This document shows positions 1 through 7,925 of a DNA stretch of 58,482 nucleotides, in pieces. Where the stretch lies: NCBI GenBank assembly GCA_900538475.1, contig UPYT01000023.1, forward strand, positions 1 to 58,482, given 5' to 3'. This stretch comes from an uncultured Clostridium sp. GTDB lineage: Bacteria > Bacillota > Clostridia > Lachnospirales > Lachnospiraceae. The position numbers and the translations under genes are program-made. Position 1 is the stretch's first letter. Each line of letters starts with the position of its first letter. A model generated the notes under the pieces. It was not told the origin of the DNA. It made no database searches and was given only the letters and a program-made list of their open reading frames with translations.

Positions 1-55
1 TTGCGGACAAACGGTTTTCAAGACCGCCTCGTTATGACCACTTCGATACCTCTCC
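1..55 (-). tRNA. tRNA-Ser (anticodon UGA), partial
   Basis: The reverse strand begins with a GGAGAGG acceptor arm, continues into a D-arm and an anticodon arm with loop CTTGAAA (anticodon TGA at 18-20), and is cut by the window edge inside or just after the anticodon stem. The purine-rich GGAGAGGTATCGAAGTGG start is typical of class II tRNA-Ser of Clostridia. The long variable arm and 3' end lie outside the window, so the serine identity rests on the anticodon and the 5' half. Confidence 0.88.
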
Positions 56-71
56 TCAAACGTGCTTTTCA

Positions 72-100
72 ATAATACCAAAAAGTTTTTTGTTTGTCAA
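72..100 (-). promoter_or_regulatory. Sigma-A promoter of tRNA-Ser
   Basis: On the minus strand there is a perfect TTGACA -35 box (95-100), a 17-base spacer and a TATTAT -10 box (72-77), placed 16 bases before the tRNA 5' end. Spacing and location fit a strong stable-RNA promoter. Confidence 0.85.
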
Positions 101-380
101 GCGGTTTTTCAATTTTTGTCATTTTTTCTGTCGGAGCTGTTTTCCAGTCCTTCAGTGACATGCGACTTTAAGAGTTTACCACTTGTTTCTCATTCTGTCA
201 AGCCCGTTTCCGTATTTTATTTGTATTAAGTTTCGGTATTATCAGTTCAGCCAAGCGAAGATTCAGACGAAAAAATGTCGAAAGCTTGTTTTCATATGAT
301 TTTCCTGCCTGAATCTTCATAGGACAGACGCCAAACGCTTCTCCTGCGTAAATCCTTCGCAAACTGCCATCCCCATTTCA
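101..380. other. Intergenic region without a gene
   Basis: No open frame with a ribosome site was found here. The only structure is a 10-base inverted repeat, GAAGATTCAG at 257-266 and its complement at 309-318, separated by 42 bases. Its role is unknown. Confidence 0.5.
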
Positions 381-1018
381 TTACTCAATCGGCGCCTGGT
401 AAAATCCCCCAAAGAAGTTCTCTGTCTTCACCATATTAATAATTACATGAGGATCCTGCTGTCGCATCAGATGAACAATATCAGAAACTTCATAGGAGGA
501 AACCACTGTATGAAGCAAATTCATTTTCGGCTGTATCCCCCAATAGCATCTACACAGGAAATCCCGTGACGATAGCTTCTAATATATGCTTTCATTATTT
601 CCTCTGCATGAGCTGTGGTAATCTGCAGAGTCACTCTTTCATAGCGGTGATGGAAGGCAGAAATCGTCTTGGTGGAAATAAACTGAAACAAAATAGAATA
701 TCCTGCATACAGCCATCCGAACATATAGCCAAAAATACAGAGAATCACCACATTTCCTGCAAACACATACGCCCAGATGGAGCTGCCAGTTTTATTAGAT
801 ACATAAAGGGCAATAAAATCCGTTCCGCCTGTCGATGCATTTCCTCTTAAAGCAATGGCAATACACAGTCCGTAAAGAAATCCGCCGAAAATTACATTCA
901 GCATCACATCGCCAAATAAAGGCTGAGAATTGCCACCGGAATATTTAATACCAGCATACCCAGAGAAGTAGAAAAACTTCCTCCATACATCAGCGGCCCT
1001 ACCGGCCCGCCGCCACAC
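381..1018 (-). pseudogene. YitT/DUF161-DUF2179 membrane protein, truncated and frameshifted
   Basis: Three minus-strand reading frames together give the end of a YitT-family protein. The first frame, near 1015-922, reads GPLMYGGSFSTSLGM then VLNIPVAI. The second frame, to 521, carries two membrane segments and ends in GGYSRK. The third frame, from about 527 to the stop at 381-383, begins NLLHTVVSSYEVSDIV and ends FFGGFYQAPIE, the usual DUF2179 C-terminus. The last shift sits at a run of A, where one extra A would restore the frame. The N-terminal membrane helices are missing because the relic abuts the end of cutC. The family is a five-helix membrane protein with a cytoplasmic domain and unsettled function. 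A sequencing indel could explain one shift but not the missing N-terminus. Confidence 0.75.
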
Positions 1019-1754
1019 TTTCTATTATTTTTCTTACCAGTTCTGCTGACACAACATCATAACAAAGTTCCTGTTCTCCTGACGCAATGCTGTAGGATAC
1101 GCCGTTTTGCTCTGTTGTCGGATCCTCCAGCCAGTCTTTACAGGAGCTGTGTACCTGACTCAGACCTGTTTTCTCCAGCAGTTCTCTTGCATTCGAGGCA
1201 TTGACACCGCTTCCTGCCAGAAACTTAATTCTGCTGCCAAACTCCTGCTGCAGCTTTTTCAGCAGCTCTGCTCCCTCCATGGCCTTCGGTTTTAAACCAC
1301 TAGTCAGAATCCGGTCAATCCCCATGGAAATCAACTGTTCTGTTGCTGCAAAAGGATCTGCGCTGCAGTCAAAGGCTCTGTGGAACACAGCCTCCCTGCC
1401 CATAGATTTAATCAAATCTGTCATCCGCCTCATCTTTTCCTGATCCAGAGACGCATCCTCTCTCAAACATCCAAAGGCGATCCCATCTGCGCCATTTTCC
1501 AGAAGTTCCTTGCACTCTGCCTCCATTACCTCAAAATCCTCAGGAGAATAACAGAATCCCGCTCCCCTGGGACGTACCATGGTAATTACCTTCAGCTTTG
1601 GAAAATCTCTTTTCACCATCCGCAGAGTGGCCGTTGTCGGTGTCAATCCCCCCAGCATCAGGGCACTGTTTAATTCAATTCGCTCTGCCCCTCCAAGAGC
1701 CGCCTGCTTTGCATCATAATAGCTTCCACAGCAAATCTCTACTATGGGTCTCAT
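999..1754 (-). CDS. cutC: CutC family protein
   Basis: This TIM-barrel protein of about 251 residues begins MRPIVEICCGSYYDA and carries the family hallmarks GGAERIELNSAL, GGLTPT and MVRPRGAGFCYS. An upstream in-frame start exists at 1793, but the ATG at 1754 has a GAGGAG site six bases ahead, so that start is preferred. The family was named for copper homeostasis in E. coli, a role later disputed, and the true reaction is not established. The C-terminus runs into the decayed YitT gene on the same strand with a short overlap, which suggests a deletion fused the two. It stands alone, separated from ispD by about 350 bases. Confidence 0.88.
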   Translation of the reverse strand: MRPIVEICCGSYYDAKQAALGGAERIELNSALMLGGLTPTTATLRMVKRDFPKLKVITMVRPRGAGFCYSPEDFEVMEAECKELLENGADGIAFGCLREDASLDQEKMRRMTDLIKSMGREAVFHRAFDCSADPFAATEQLISMGIDRILTSGLKPKAMEGAELLKKLQQEFGSRIKFLAGSGVNASNARELLEKTGLSQVHSSCKDWLEDPTTEQNGVSYSIASGEQELCYDVVSAELVRKIIESVAAGR

Positions 1755-1927
1755 ATACTGCTCCTCACTTTCTTCCGTTCTGAGCCGTCTCAATCTGCAG
1801 TGATTCCCGACAGCTCATCTTATATTATAGCATTCCCAGATAATAAAGGGCCAGCGCGCCGAAGCACAGCTGATTTCGCAGCTATGTTCCTCCAGCACGC
1901 AGTACTTATCTTTGCCATTGATACAGC

Positions 1928-1960
1928 AGGCCCGTTTCCTAACAATTAGGAAACGGGCCT
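1928..1960. repeat. Perfect 15-bp inverted repeat (hairpin)
   Basis: AGGCCCGTTTCCTAA and its exact complement are separated by three bases (CAA). The hairpin lies between the end of ispD and the start of cutC, both on the minus strand. It probably ends the ispD transcript, but there is no clear T-tract on the minus side, and only a weak one (CATTCTTTT) on the plus side. The rest of the 1755-2100 gap shows no gene. Confidence 0.6.
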
Positions 1961-2100
1961 ACATTCTTTTCTGCCTTTATATTAGTGCTTTTTTATTTTT
2001 CCTCTTCTTCCTTTTCTCGCCTTTTGACGCTACAGACACTGCTCAATCAATTTGCAAATTCCGCAGCAACAGTTGCCTCAGCCTGTCAGTCTGCCAAAAA

Positions 2101-2820
2101 CTACAGTTTCTCTCCGCCTCTGCGGGCTGACAAAAGCGCCTCCGCAAGAATCAGATCCTCCGGCGTTGTTACTTTAAGATTCTCATAGCTTCCGTAAATC
2201 ATTCTGACCCTCACTCCGCCGCATCGCTCCACTACCATAGCGTCATCAGTAACCCCCTGCTGCAGAGCTTCCGCTTCCATAAGCTGATCATAAGCGCCTC
2301 TTACCAGTTCATAGGAAAATGCCTGCGGCGTCTGAACCTGCCACAGCCTGGATCGCTCCGGCGTTCCAGACGCAAAGCCTTCCTCATCCACAATGCGAAT
2401 GGTATCCTTCACAGGCATAGCTGCCACACAGGCGGAAAATTCCTGCGCTCCTGCCACAGCCCGTTCAATTATCTCTTCTGTTACCAACGGTCTGGCTCCA
2501 TCATGAATCAGCACATAGCTGCAGTCCTTCAAAGCCTTTAAGCCTTCATACACGGAATGATACCGTTCTTTTCCTCCCGCTGTCACTGTCACCGGCTTTT
2601 TCAAATTCATAGATGACAAAATCTCCCGGCGGACATACTCCTCCTCACCGGCTCCTGTCACCAGCACAATTTCATCTGCACAGCTGTTTTCAAATACTTC
2701 CAGGGCATGGCAGATCAAAGGCCTGCCCCCTAAGCTCATATACTGCTTTTGTATATGGCTCTGCATCCTGCTGCCCCGGCCGCCTGCCAGAATCACAGCT
2801 CCGACTTTCCCCTTTTTCAT
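2101..2820 (-). CDS. ispD: 2-C-methyl-D-erythritol 4-phosphate cytidylyltransferase
   Basis: IspD couples MEP with CTP to form CDP-methylerythritol in the non-mevalonate isoprenoid pathway. The protein shows the nucleotide-binding LAGGRGSRM loop near the N-terminus, the substrate segment HDGARPLV in the middle and WQVQTPQAF further on, with about 239 residues as usual for the family. The frame is also open from an ATG at 2832, but the ATG at 2820 has AAAGGA upstream at a workable distance, while the site before 2832 is too close. It follows tsaD closely on the same strand, so the two are probably co-transcribed with rnz. Confidence 0.92.
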   Translation of the reverse strand: MKKGKVGAVILAGGRGSRMQSHIQKQYMSLGGRPLICHALEVFENSCADEIVLVTGAGEEEYVRREILSSMNLKKPVTVTAGGKERYHSVYEGLKALKDCSYVLIHDGARPLVTEEIIERAVAGAQEFSACVAAMPVKDTIRIVDEEGFASGTPERSRLWQVQTPQAFSYELVRGAYDQLMEAEALQQGVTDDAMVVERCGGVRVRMIYGSYENLKVTTPEDLILAEALLSARRGGEKL

Positions 2821-2854
2821 ACCGTCAGCCATCCTTTCTGAATGGTTTCCTGGA

Positions 2855-3889
2855 CTATCGCTCTCCCAGCTTCAGATTGGGCACCGCATTCAGATCCCAT
2901 CCGTGGCGTACTCCTTTTTTATATTCGTAATACGCTGCCACACCTATCATTGCCGCATTGTCTGTGCAGAAAATAGGGGACGGACGGTAAAAACGGATTC
3001 CTTCTTTTTTACAGGCCTCTTCCATGGCCGTGCGAAGACCGCTGTTAGAAGCCACCCCGCCGGCGATAGCCAGTTTGTCATATCCATACTCCTTTGCTGC
3101 CGCCACACCTCGGCTTACCAAGGCCTCTACCACCGCATTCTGGAAGGATGCAGCCAAATCTGCTACTGGAATCTCCTGCCCTGTCATATGAGCCTTATTG
3201 ATATAATTCAGCACCGCTGATTTCAGGCCGCTGAAGCTGAAATCGTAGGGAGAGCCCTCCACCTTCGCTCTGGGGAATTCCACTGCATGGGGATTTCCCT
3301 CCTTTGCCGCCTTATCCACTTTGGGGCCGCCGGGATATCCCAGTCCCACAGCCCGGGCCACCTTGTCAAAGGCCTCACCCGCAGCATCATCTCTGGTTCG
3401 CCCCAGAATTTCAAATTCCCCGTAGTCCTTCACCACCACCAGATGCGTATGTCCTCCCGATACAATCAAACATACAAAGGGCGGCTCCAAATCCGGATGT
3501 TCAATATAGTTGGCCGAAACATGGCCTTCGATATGATGTACGCCTACCAACGGCTTCTTTGCCGCCCAGGCAATGGCCTTTGCCTCTGCCACGCCTACTA
3601 AAAGTGCTCCTACCAGCCCTGGTCCATAGGTAACTCCAATCGCTGTAATGTCCTCCAGGGTCACTCCTGCATCTGCAAGTGCCTGTTCAATCACCTGATT
3701 AATCTTTTCAATATGCTTTCGTGATGCAATCTCCGGAACCACACCGCCGAACTGGGTGTGAAGGGCAATCTGGGAAGAAATCACATTGGATAAAACTTCC
3801 CTTCCGTTTTTTACCACCGATGCCGCTGTCTCATCACAGGAGCTCTCGATGGCAAGAATCAACACGTCCTTTTCTTCTGATACTTCCAT
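2855..3889 (-). CDS. tsaD: tRNA threonylcarbamoyltransferase subunit TsaD (Gcp)
   Basis: TsaD transfers the threonylcarbamoyl group to A37 of ANN-decoding tRNAs, working with TsaB and TsaE, which are encoded a few kilobases upstream on the same strand. The sequence begins with [14 protein letters not shown], has the metal-binding [10 protein letters not shown] segment, [14 protein letters not shown] in the middle and the C-terminal [10 protein letters not shown] longer frame starts at 3922, but the ATG at 3889 is preceded by CGGAGAGAAG at good spacing and gives about 344 residues, the normal family length. It begins shortly after the rnz stop, which supports a shared transcript. Confidence 0.95.
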   Translation of the reverse strand: MEVSEEKDVLILAIESSCDETAASVVKNGREVLSNVISSQIALHTQFGGVVPEIASRKHIEKINQVIEQALADAGVTLEDITAIGVTYGPGLVGALLVGVAEAKAIAWAAKKPLVGVHHIEGHVSANYIEHPDLEPPFVCLIVSGGHTHLVVVKDYGEFEILGRTRDDAAGEAFDKVARAVGLGYPGGPKVDKAAKEGNPHAVEFPRAKVEGSPYDFSFSGLKSAVLNYINKAHMTGQEIPVADLAASFQNAVVEALVSRGVAAAKEYGYDKLAIAGGVASNSGLRTAMEEACKKEGIRFYRPSPIFCTDNAAMIGVAAYYEYKKGVRHGWDLNAVPNLKLGER

Positions 3890-3935
3890 CCTTCTTCTCT
3901 CCGGTTCTCTTTTCTCATCCATCTAAATTTTGCTG

Positions 3936-4847
3936 CTAATCCTCGTCAAAAACCAATTCCTTGGTCCAGCCGTCTCTGGCCGCCTTCGCCCGGGGAAAAA
4001 TCCCCCGAACCTTATCCATAAACTCCTCCGGTCTGGTCAGGGAAGGACTATAATGGGTAAGCCACATTTCCTCCGGCTGTGCCTTGTCTGCCAGAGCTGC
4101 CGCCTCATACATGGTCATATGCTTATACTCTCTGGCCTTTGCCTCTTTTCCGTCCTCGCCGTACATTCCCTCACAAATAAACAGATCTGCTCCCTCTGCA
4201 TACTCAGCGATAACAGGAACCGGCCTGGTATCCGTACAGTAGGCCACCTTCAGTCCTCTTCTTGAAGGCCCCAGCACCATATCCGGTGTATAAACCGCTC
4301 CGTCCATCTCCACGGTTTCTCCCTTCTGCAGGCGGCTCCATGCCTTCATAGGTACATTCTGTGCCTTCGCCCGTTCCAAATCAAACTTTCCTGCCCGCGG
4401 AATGGAAATGGTATATCCATAGCACACCACATTGTGGTTCACCCGGTAAGCATCAATCACATAGGGGCCCAGCTTCAGCTGCTGCCGATTCTCCTGAAGC
4501 TCCACAAATCTCAGAGGAAAGGGAAGCTCCGGCGCAATGGTTCTGAGAGCTGTCACTACCCGTTCCAGCCCCTTAGGCCCAACCAGCGTTAATGGTTCTG
4601 TCCGTTCCGCATTTCCCATGGTTAAAAGAAGCCCCGGAAGACCGCTGATATGATCTGCATGATAATGAGTAAAGCAAATCACATCAATGGGCTTCGGGCT
4701 CCATCCTTTTTCCTTTAAAGCAACCTGAGTTCCTTCTCCGCAGTCAATCAGCAGACTGCTTCCGTCGCATCTGGCCATCATAGCCGTAAGCCAGCGATAA
4801 GGAAGCGGCATCATTCCTCCGGTTCCCAGTAAACAAATATCTAACAT
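3936..4847 (-). CDS. rnz: Ribonuclease Z (tRNA 3' endonuclease)
   Basis: RNase Z removes 3' trailers from tRNA precursors. The 303-residue protein starts MLDICLLGTGGMMPLP, has the metallo-beta-lactamase motif THYHADHISGL near residue 60, a further ligand region NHNVVCYGY and a late LTHYSPSL histidine. GAGGA lies about ten bases before the ATG. The gene heads the rnz-tsaD-ispD group on the minus strand. Length and motif order match the short bacterial form. Confidence 0.94.
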   Translation of the reverse strand: MLDICLLGTGGMMPLPYRWLTAMMARCDGSSLLIDCGEGTQVALKEKGWSPKPIDVICFTHYHADHISGLPGLLLTMGNAERTEPLTLVGPKGLERVVTALRTIAPELPFPLRFVELQENRQQLKLGPYVIDAYRVNHNVVCYGYTISIPRAGKFDLERAKAQNVPMKAWSRLQKGETVEMDGAVYTPDMVLGPSRRGLKVAYCTDTRPVPVIAEYAEGADLFICEGMYGEDGKEAKAREYKHMTMYEAAALADKAQPEEMWLTHYSPSLTRPEEFMDKVRGIFPRAKAARDGWTKELVFDED

Positions 4848-4898
4848 AAATGTGTGTTCCTCACTTCTTTTAAGCGTAAGCTAACTATAACACACCCG

Positions 4899-5141
4899 TC
4901 AGATGAATTCAACCAGTTCCTCTACATCCGGACGGATCCGAAACTGTCCTGTCATCCGGTCATAGCACTCCTCACACAAATCCCATCGGTGAATCTCTCC
5001 GTCCTTTTCTGAAAAATAATCCCAGGAATATTCTGTCGAAAAGGCCCCTTCCCTCAGGATCCCGTCCTCAACCACCAGCTTCCTTCCGCATCCATTGCAG
5101 ATTACCCGATCCAGCGTCTGATCACTCTTGTACTTTCTCAT
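4899..5141 (-). CDS. Small four-cysteine (zinc-ribbon-like) protein
   Basis: A protein of about 80 residues has two cysteine pairs, CNGCGRK near the start and CEECYDR near the end, an arrangement suited to binding one zinc. The middle is acidic and aromatic (STEYSWDYFSEKDG). The ATG at 5141 has AAGGTG nine bases ahead and is preferred over a GTG at 5153. Position between the rimI terminator and rnz suggests a small separate unit. I do not recognise a named family, and no function is assigned. Confidence 0.65.
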   Translation of the reverse strand: MRKYKSDQTLDRVICNGCGRKLVVEDGILREGAFSTEYSWDYFSEKDGEIHRWDLCEECYDRMTGQFRIRPDVEELVEFI

Positions 5142-5295
5142 CCTTATCTTCACCTTTCTTATTATCAGCTGTTTTCTCCTTGATCCGTTTTTCCGCCGCA
5201 GGGTTCAGCCCTGCACCGGCAATGCTTCCCAGAGCTGCATCAGCAGCCGCTTTCCGGCGGAAGAATTTCTGTGACAACCTTTTCTTCCGCCGCAT
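5122..5295 (-). CDS. Possible small basic protein
   Basis: The frame starts MRRKKRLSQKFFRRK, is rich in lysine, arginine and glutamate, and overlaps the start of the following four-cysteine gene by about 20 bases. It is open upstream to an ATG at 5343, but that start lies in the terminator T-tract and has no ribosome site. Only a weak GGGAT precedes 5295. It could be a real leader gene translationally coupled to its neighbour, or simply untranslated DNA. Confidence 0.3.
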   Translation of the reverse strand: MRRKKRLSQKFFRRKAAADAALGSIAGAGLNPAAEKRIKEKTADNKKGEDKDEKVQE

Positions 5296-5348
5296 AGCGA
5301 TCCCGCGGAGCATGACGTTTCTATCATAGGATGAACTTTCCATGATAG

Positions 5349-5382
5349 AAAAAAAAACGAGGCATCCGCCAAGGCGGATACC
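5349..5382 (-). terminator. Rho-independent terminator after rimI
   Basis: On the minus strand a 10-base stem (GGTATCCGCC / GGCGGATGCC, 5361-5382) with a two-base loop is followed by a run of nine T. It ends the tsaE-tsaB-rimI transcript. A second inverted repeat, TTCTATCAT at 5319-5327 and ATGATAGAA at 5342-5350, overlaps the T-tract. Confidence 0.9.
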
Positions 5383-5440
5383 CCTACATTATAATCGGAA
5401 ATGTGTGAAGTTTTAAGTGGTAAATCCTGTATATGCCGTC

Positions 5441-5875
5441 TCACAGCTTCCTTTTCCACATGATTACCGCGTCCTCAGAAGGATTTCTGTAATACCCCTT
5501 CCGGACTGCCTCTGCCGTAAAACCATAGGATTCATACAGGTTTCTGGCTGGACGGTTGCTCTCTCTTACCTCCAGCGTGACAGCCGCCGCTTTGTTTTCT
5601 ACTGCAAAATCTACCATAGCATCCATCAGTTTCCTTGCCACTCCAAGGCGGCGGAAAGGGGGAAGCACAGCAATCCGCTGGATCTCCCCCTCTCCGGCCA
5701 GAATCCGAAGATTGCAGTAGCCAAGAATTTGCTCATCCTGTTCGAAAACATAATAAACATCATAAGGACTGTGGATTCCTGCCTCCAAAAGCTTCCAGGA
5801 CCAGGCTTCCGAAAAACAAACCTTTTCAAGCTCTGCTACCTGTTCCAAATCTCTGGATTCCATTTTGCGAATCAT
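5441..5875 (-). CDS. rimI: Ribosomal protein S18-alanine N-acetyltransferase RimI
   Basis: This 144-residue GNAT-fold protein begins MIRKMESRDLEQVAELEKVC and shows the acetyl-CoA loop RRLGVARKLM and the C-terminal RPARNLYESYGFTAE. In this family it acetylates the N-terminus of ribosomal protein S18. Its start overlaps the tsaB stop by four bases (ATGA), a sign of translational coupling. The tsaE-tsaB-rimI order is conserved in Firmicutes. It is the last gene before a strong terminator. Confidence 0.9.
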   Translation of the reverse strand: MIRKMESRDLEQVAELEKVCFSEAWSWKLLEAGIHSPYDVYYVFEQDEQILGYCNLRILAGEGEIQRIAVLPPFRRLGVARKLMDAMVDFAVENKAAAVTLEVRESNRPARNLYESYGFTAEAVRKGYYRNPSEDAVIMWKRKL

Positions 5876-6729
5876 CGATTCTCCTCCTCTGGCGCGTTTC
5901 CCTTCCCAGCCTCCGCTCCGGTTCCAGCTTTCTGACCTTCCATTCTCTCTCCGGTCTTTAGGCCTCCGGACGCCATATCGGACTCACCAGTTCCCACGCT
6001 GTGTCCTGCAGCCAGCTCCTTTACCTTGCCCTGCCGCTTTGCTTCCTCCAGTTCCCGCTCAGCCTGGGCCTTCCGCAGATAGTCCGGCCTGTGTTCTTTT
6101 GCACTTTCCACCTTTCCCGCTTCCAGATAACGTGCTCCCAGAGCCGCTACACTGGCTGCCCTCTGACGGTTGCACTGCGCCGGCGCAAAATCCCAGGAAA
6201 CTGTCATTTCCTCTTCCAAAAACTTCCGGCACACCGGCATTCCGTCTCCCAGGAAAATAACCCGTTCTCCCATCTCATTCAGTCGCTGAATCAGATCATG
6301 AATGTCCATAGCACAGGATTCCATAACAATCTGAAAATCCTTTTCAAACCGGTACAATCCTGTATAAACCTGATTTCTCCGCGCATCCATAACAGGACAA
6401 ATCAGCCCTGATGCCCCATAAAGATTCCATGCCATCGCATCCAGCGTAGGAACATGAATCAACGGCTTTTTCAGAGCCAGCCCCAGCCCTTTGGCTGTTG
6501 CAGAGCCAATTCTCAGCCCGGTAAAGGATCCCGGTCCTCCCGAAACTGCAATGGCATCCACTGAATCCATATCCAGCTCTGTCATAGCTGCAATCTGATC
6601 AATCATCGGCAGAAGCGTCTGGGAATGCGTCTTTTTAAAATTTACCGTATACTCTGCCACTGTTACGCCATCCTCTGTCACCGCTACCGATGCTACCAGA
6701 GAAGAGCTTTCTATTGCCAGTATTTTCAT
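5872..6729 (-). CDS. tsaB: tRNA threonylcarbamoyladenosine biosynthesis protein TsaB
   Basis: TsaB is the non-catalytic partner of TsaD in t6A synthesis. The protein starts MKILAIESSSLVASVAV, then has SGGPGSFTGLRIG, the segment that marks the family. It is 285 residues long, about 50 more than usual. The excess is a polar C-terminal tail rich in Gly, Glu and Ala, after residue 230 or so. The tail lacks any recognisable fold and may be tolerated drift. The gene overlaps both tsaE and rimI by four bases. Confidence 0.93.
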   Translation of the reverse strand: MKILAIESSSLVASVAVTEDGVTVAEYTVNFKKTHSQTLLPMIDQIAAMTELDMDSVDAIAVSGGPGSFTGLRIGSATAKGLGLALKKPLIHVPTLDAMAWNLYGASGLICPVMDARRNQVYTGLYRFEKDFQIVMESCAMDIHDLIQRLNEMGERVIFLGDGMPVCRKFLEEEMTVSWDFAPAQCNRQRAASVAALGARYLEAGKVESAKEHRPDYLRKAQAERELEEAKRQGKVKELAAGHSVGTGESDMASGGLKTGERMEGQKAGTGAEAGKGNAPEEENR

Positions 6730-7157
6730 TTTTCCAGTCCCTCCACTGTAATTTTCCTGTAATCAAAGCCCTGGCTTAAATCCTTCTCAATCCGAATTCG
6801 TATCACATGCTCCGGCAGAATTTCCGGAATCAGCTGTGACCACTCAATCAGACAGACTCCCTCTCCGTAGAAGCAATCCTCATAGCCAATCTCGTCCATT
6901 TCGCTGACATCACCAATCCGGTACACATCAAAATGATACAAGGGCATCCGTCCCTCTTCATACTGCTGCACAATCGTAAACGTAGGGCTGTTTACCGGCT
7001 CCTGAATTCCAAGCCCTTCTGCAAACCCCTGGGTAAAAACGGTTTTCCCCGTTCCCAGATCCCCATCCAGACAATAAACCTGGCCGGGACATGCCTGCCT
7101 TCCCAGGCTAAGTCCCAGATCTCGGGTTTCCTCCGGGCTGTTGGTTATGATTTCCAT
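6726..7157 (-). CDS. tsaE: tRNA threonylcarbamoyladenosine biosynthesis ATPase TsaE
   Basis: TsaE is the small ATPase that drives turnover of the TsaBD complex. The P-loop GDLGTGKTVFTQGFA lies near residue 35, followed by NSPTFTIVQQY and HFDVYRIGD, all typical. A TTG start at 7175 lies inside the GGAGG ribosome site, so the ATG at 7157 (MEIITNSPEE) is chosen, about 143 residues. It is the first gene of the t6A-rimI operon. Confidence 0.93.
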   Translation of the reverse strand: MEIITNSPEETRDLGLSLGRQACPGQVYCLDGDLGTGKTVFTQGFAEGLGIQEPVNSPTFTIVQQYEEGRMPLYHFDVYRIGDVSEMDEIGYEDCFYGEGVCLIEWSQLIPEILPEHVIRIRIEKDLSQGFDYRKITVEGLEK

Positions 7158-7322
7158 TCTTTCTTTTTCCTCCAATTACTCAATCACTGCCCCAAGCTGC
7201 TTTCCAGACCGCCTGTCAGCCTGAAAAACACTTTTTAAGGCACTGCTGCCTAAAAATCTGTCATCAAATTTACTCGTTCAGCCATACATTTATCCGAATC
7301 TTCACATGGCGGAACGGTCACA

Positions 7323-7907
7323 TCAGATTCTCCTGCGCTGCCCTTTGGGCAAATGCTTACGAGCCATGTCATAAAAGGCCTCTGCCTGTTCTCCTAACAC
7401 ACGATCGGGCAGCAAATATGCATGAACCCGATCCATATAAAGAACAGTCAGTCCCCAGGCTTTATCCATCCGTCCCATCTGTTCCCAGGAAAATCCTGCC
7501 TCCTGTCCATTCTGGCTTACCCAGAGACCTTCTTCGCCAAAGGAAAGAACCATGGGATTCTTTACCGCCGGACTCTTCGCCTGTTTCCTGGCTTTGTTAT
7601 AAAGCAGCAAAGGCTGCCACACAGTAAACAGAAGCACACATACAATCAGCAGAATCCGATACATCGTTGTCACACTGCTCCATTTTGTCACCAGCAAAAA
7701 CAGGGCTGCTGCCGTAAACAGAATATTAAAAATCCCCAGCATCCCCCCATTTGCATGGTAAAGAGAAAACATCCACAGTTCCTTGGCGGAAAGCTGTACA
7801 GTAAACTCCATGCGCTTTCCTCCCGGTTTCTTTTTCCCGGCTTCCTCTTTCTTTTCTGGAATTTCTGTTTTTTCTTCTTTATTTTTTTCTGCAGTTCCAG
7901 TTTCCAT
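7323..7907 (-). CDS. YcxB-like membrane protein
   Basis: The 194-residue protein has a charged N-terminal stretch (Lys/Glu rich, residues 1-32), then two hydrophobic helices at roughly 55-75 and 82-102, and a soluble C-terminal half containing GLWVSQNGQEAGFSWEQM. This layout of two membrane helices followed by a short beta-rich domain matches the YcxB/DUF family. No function is known. It sits closely downstream of tex on the same strand and may share its transcript. Confidence 0.7.
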   Translation of the reverse strand: METGTAEKNKEEKTEIPEKKEEAGKKKPGGKRMEFTVQLSAKELWMFSLYHANGGMLGIFNILFTAAALFLLVTKWSSVTTMYRILLIVCVLLFTVWQPLLLYNKARKQAKSPAVKNPMVLSFGEEGLWVSQNGQEAGFSWEQMGRMDKAWGLTVLYMDRVHAYLLPDRVLGEQAEAFYDMARKHLPKGQRRRI

Positions 7908-7925
7908 TATTTTCCTCTCTTTCTG

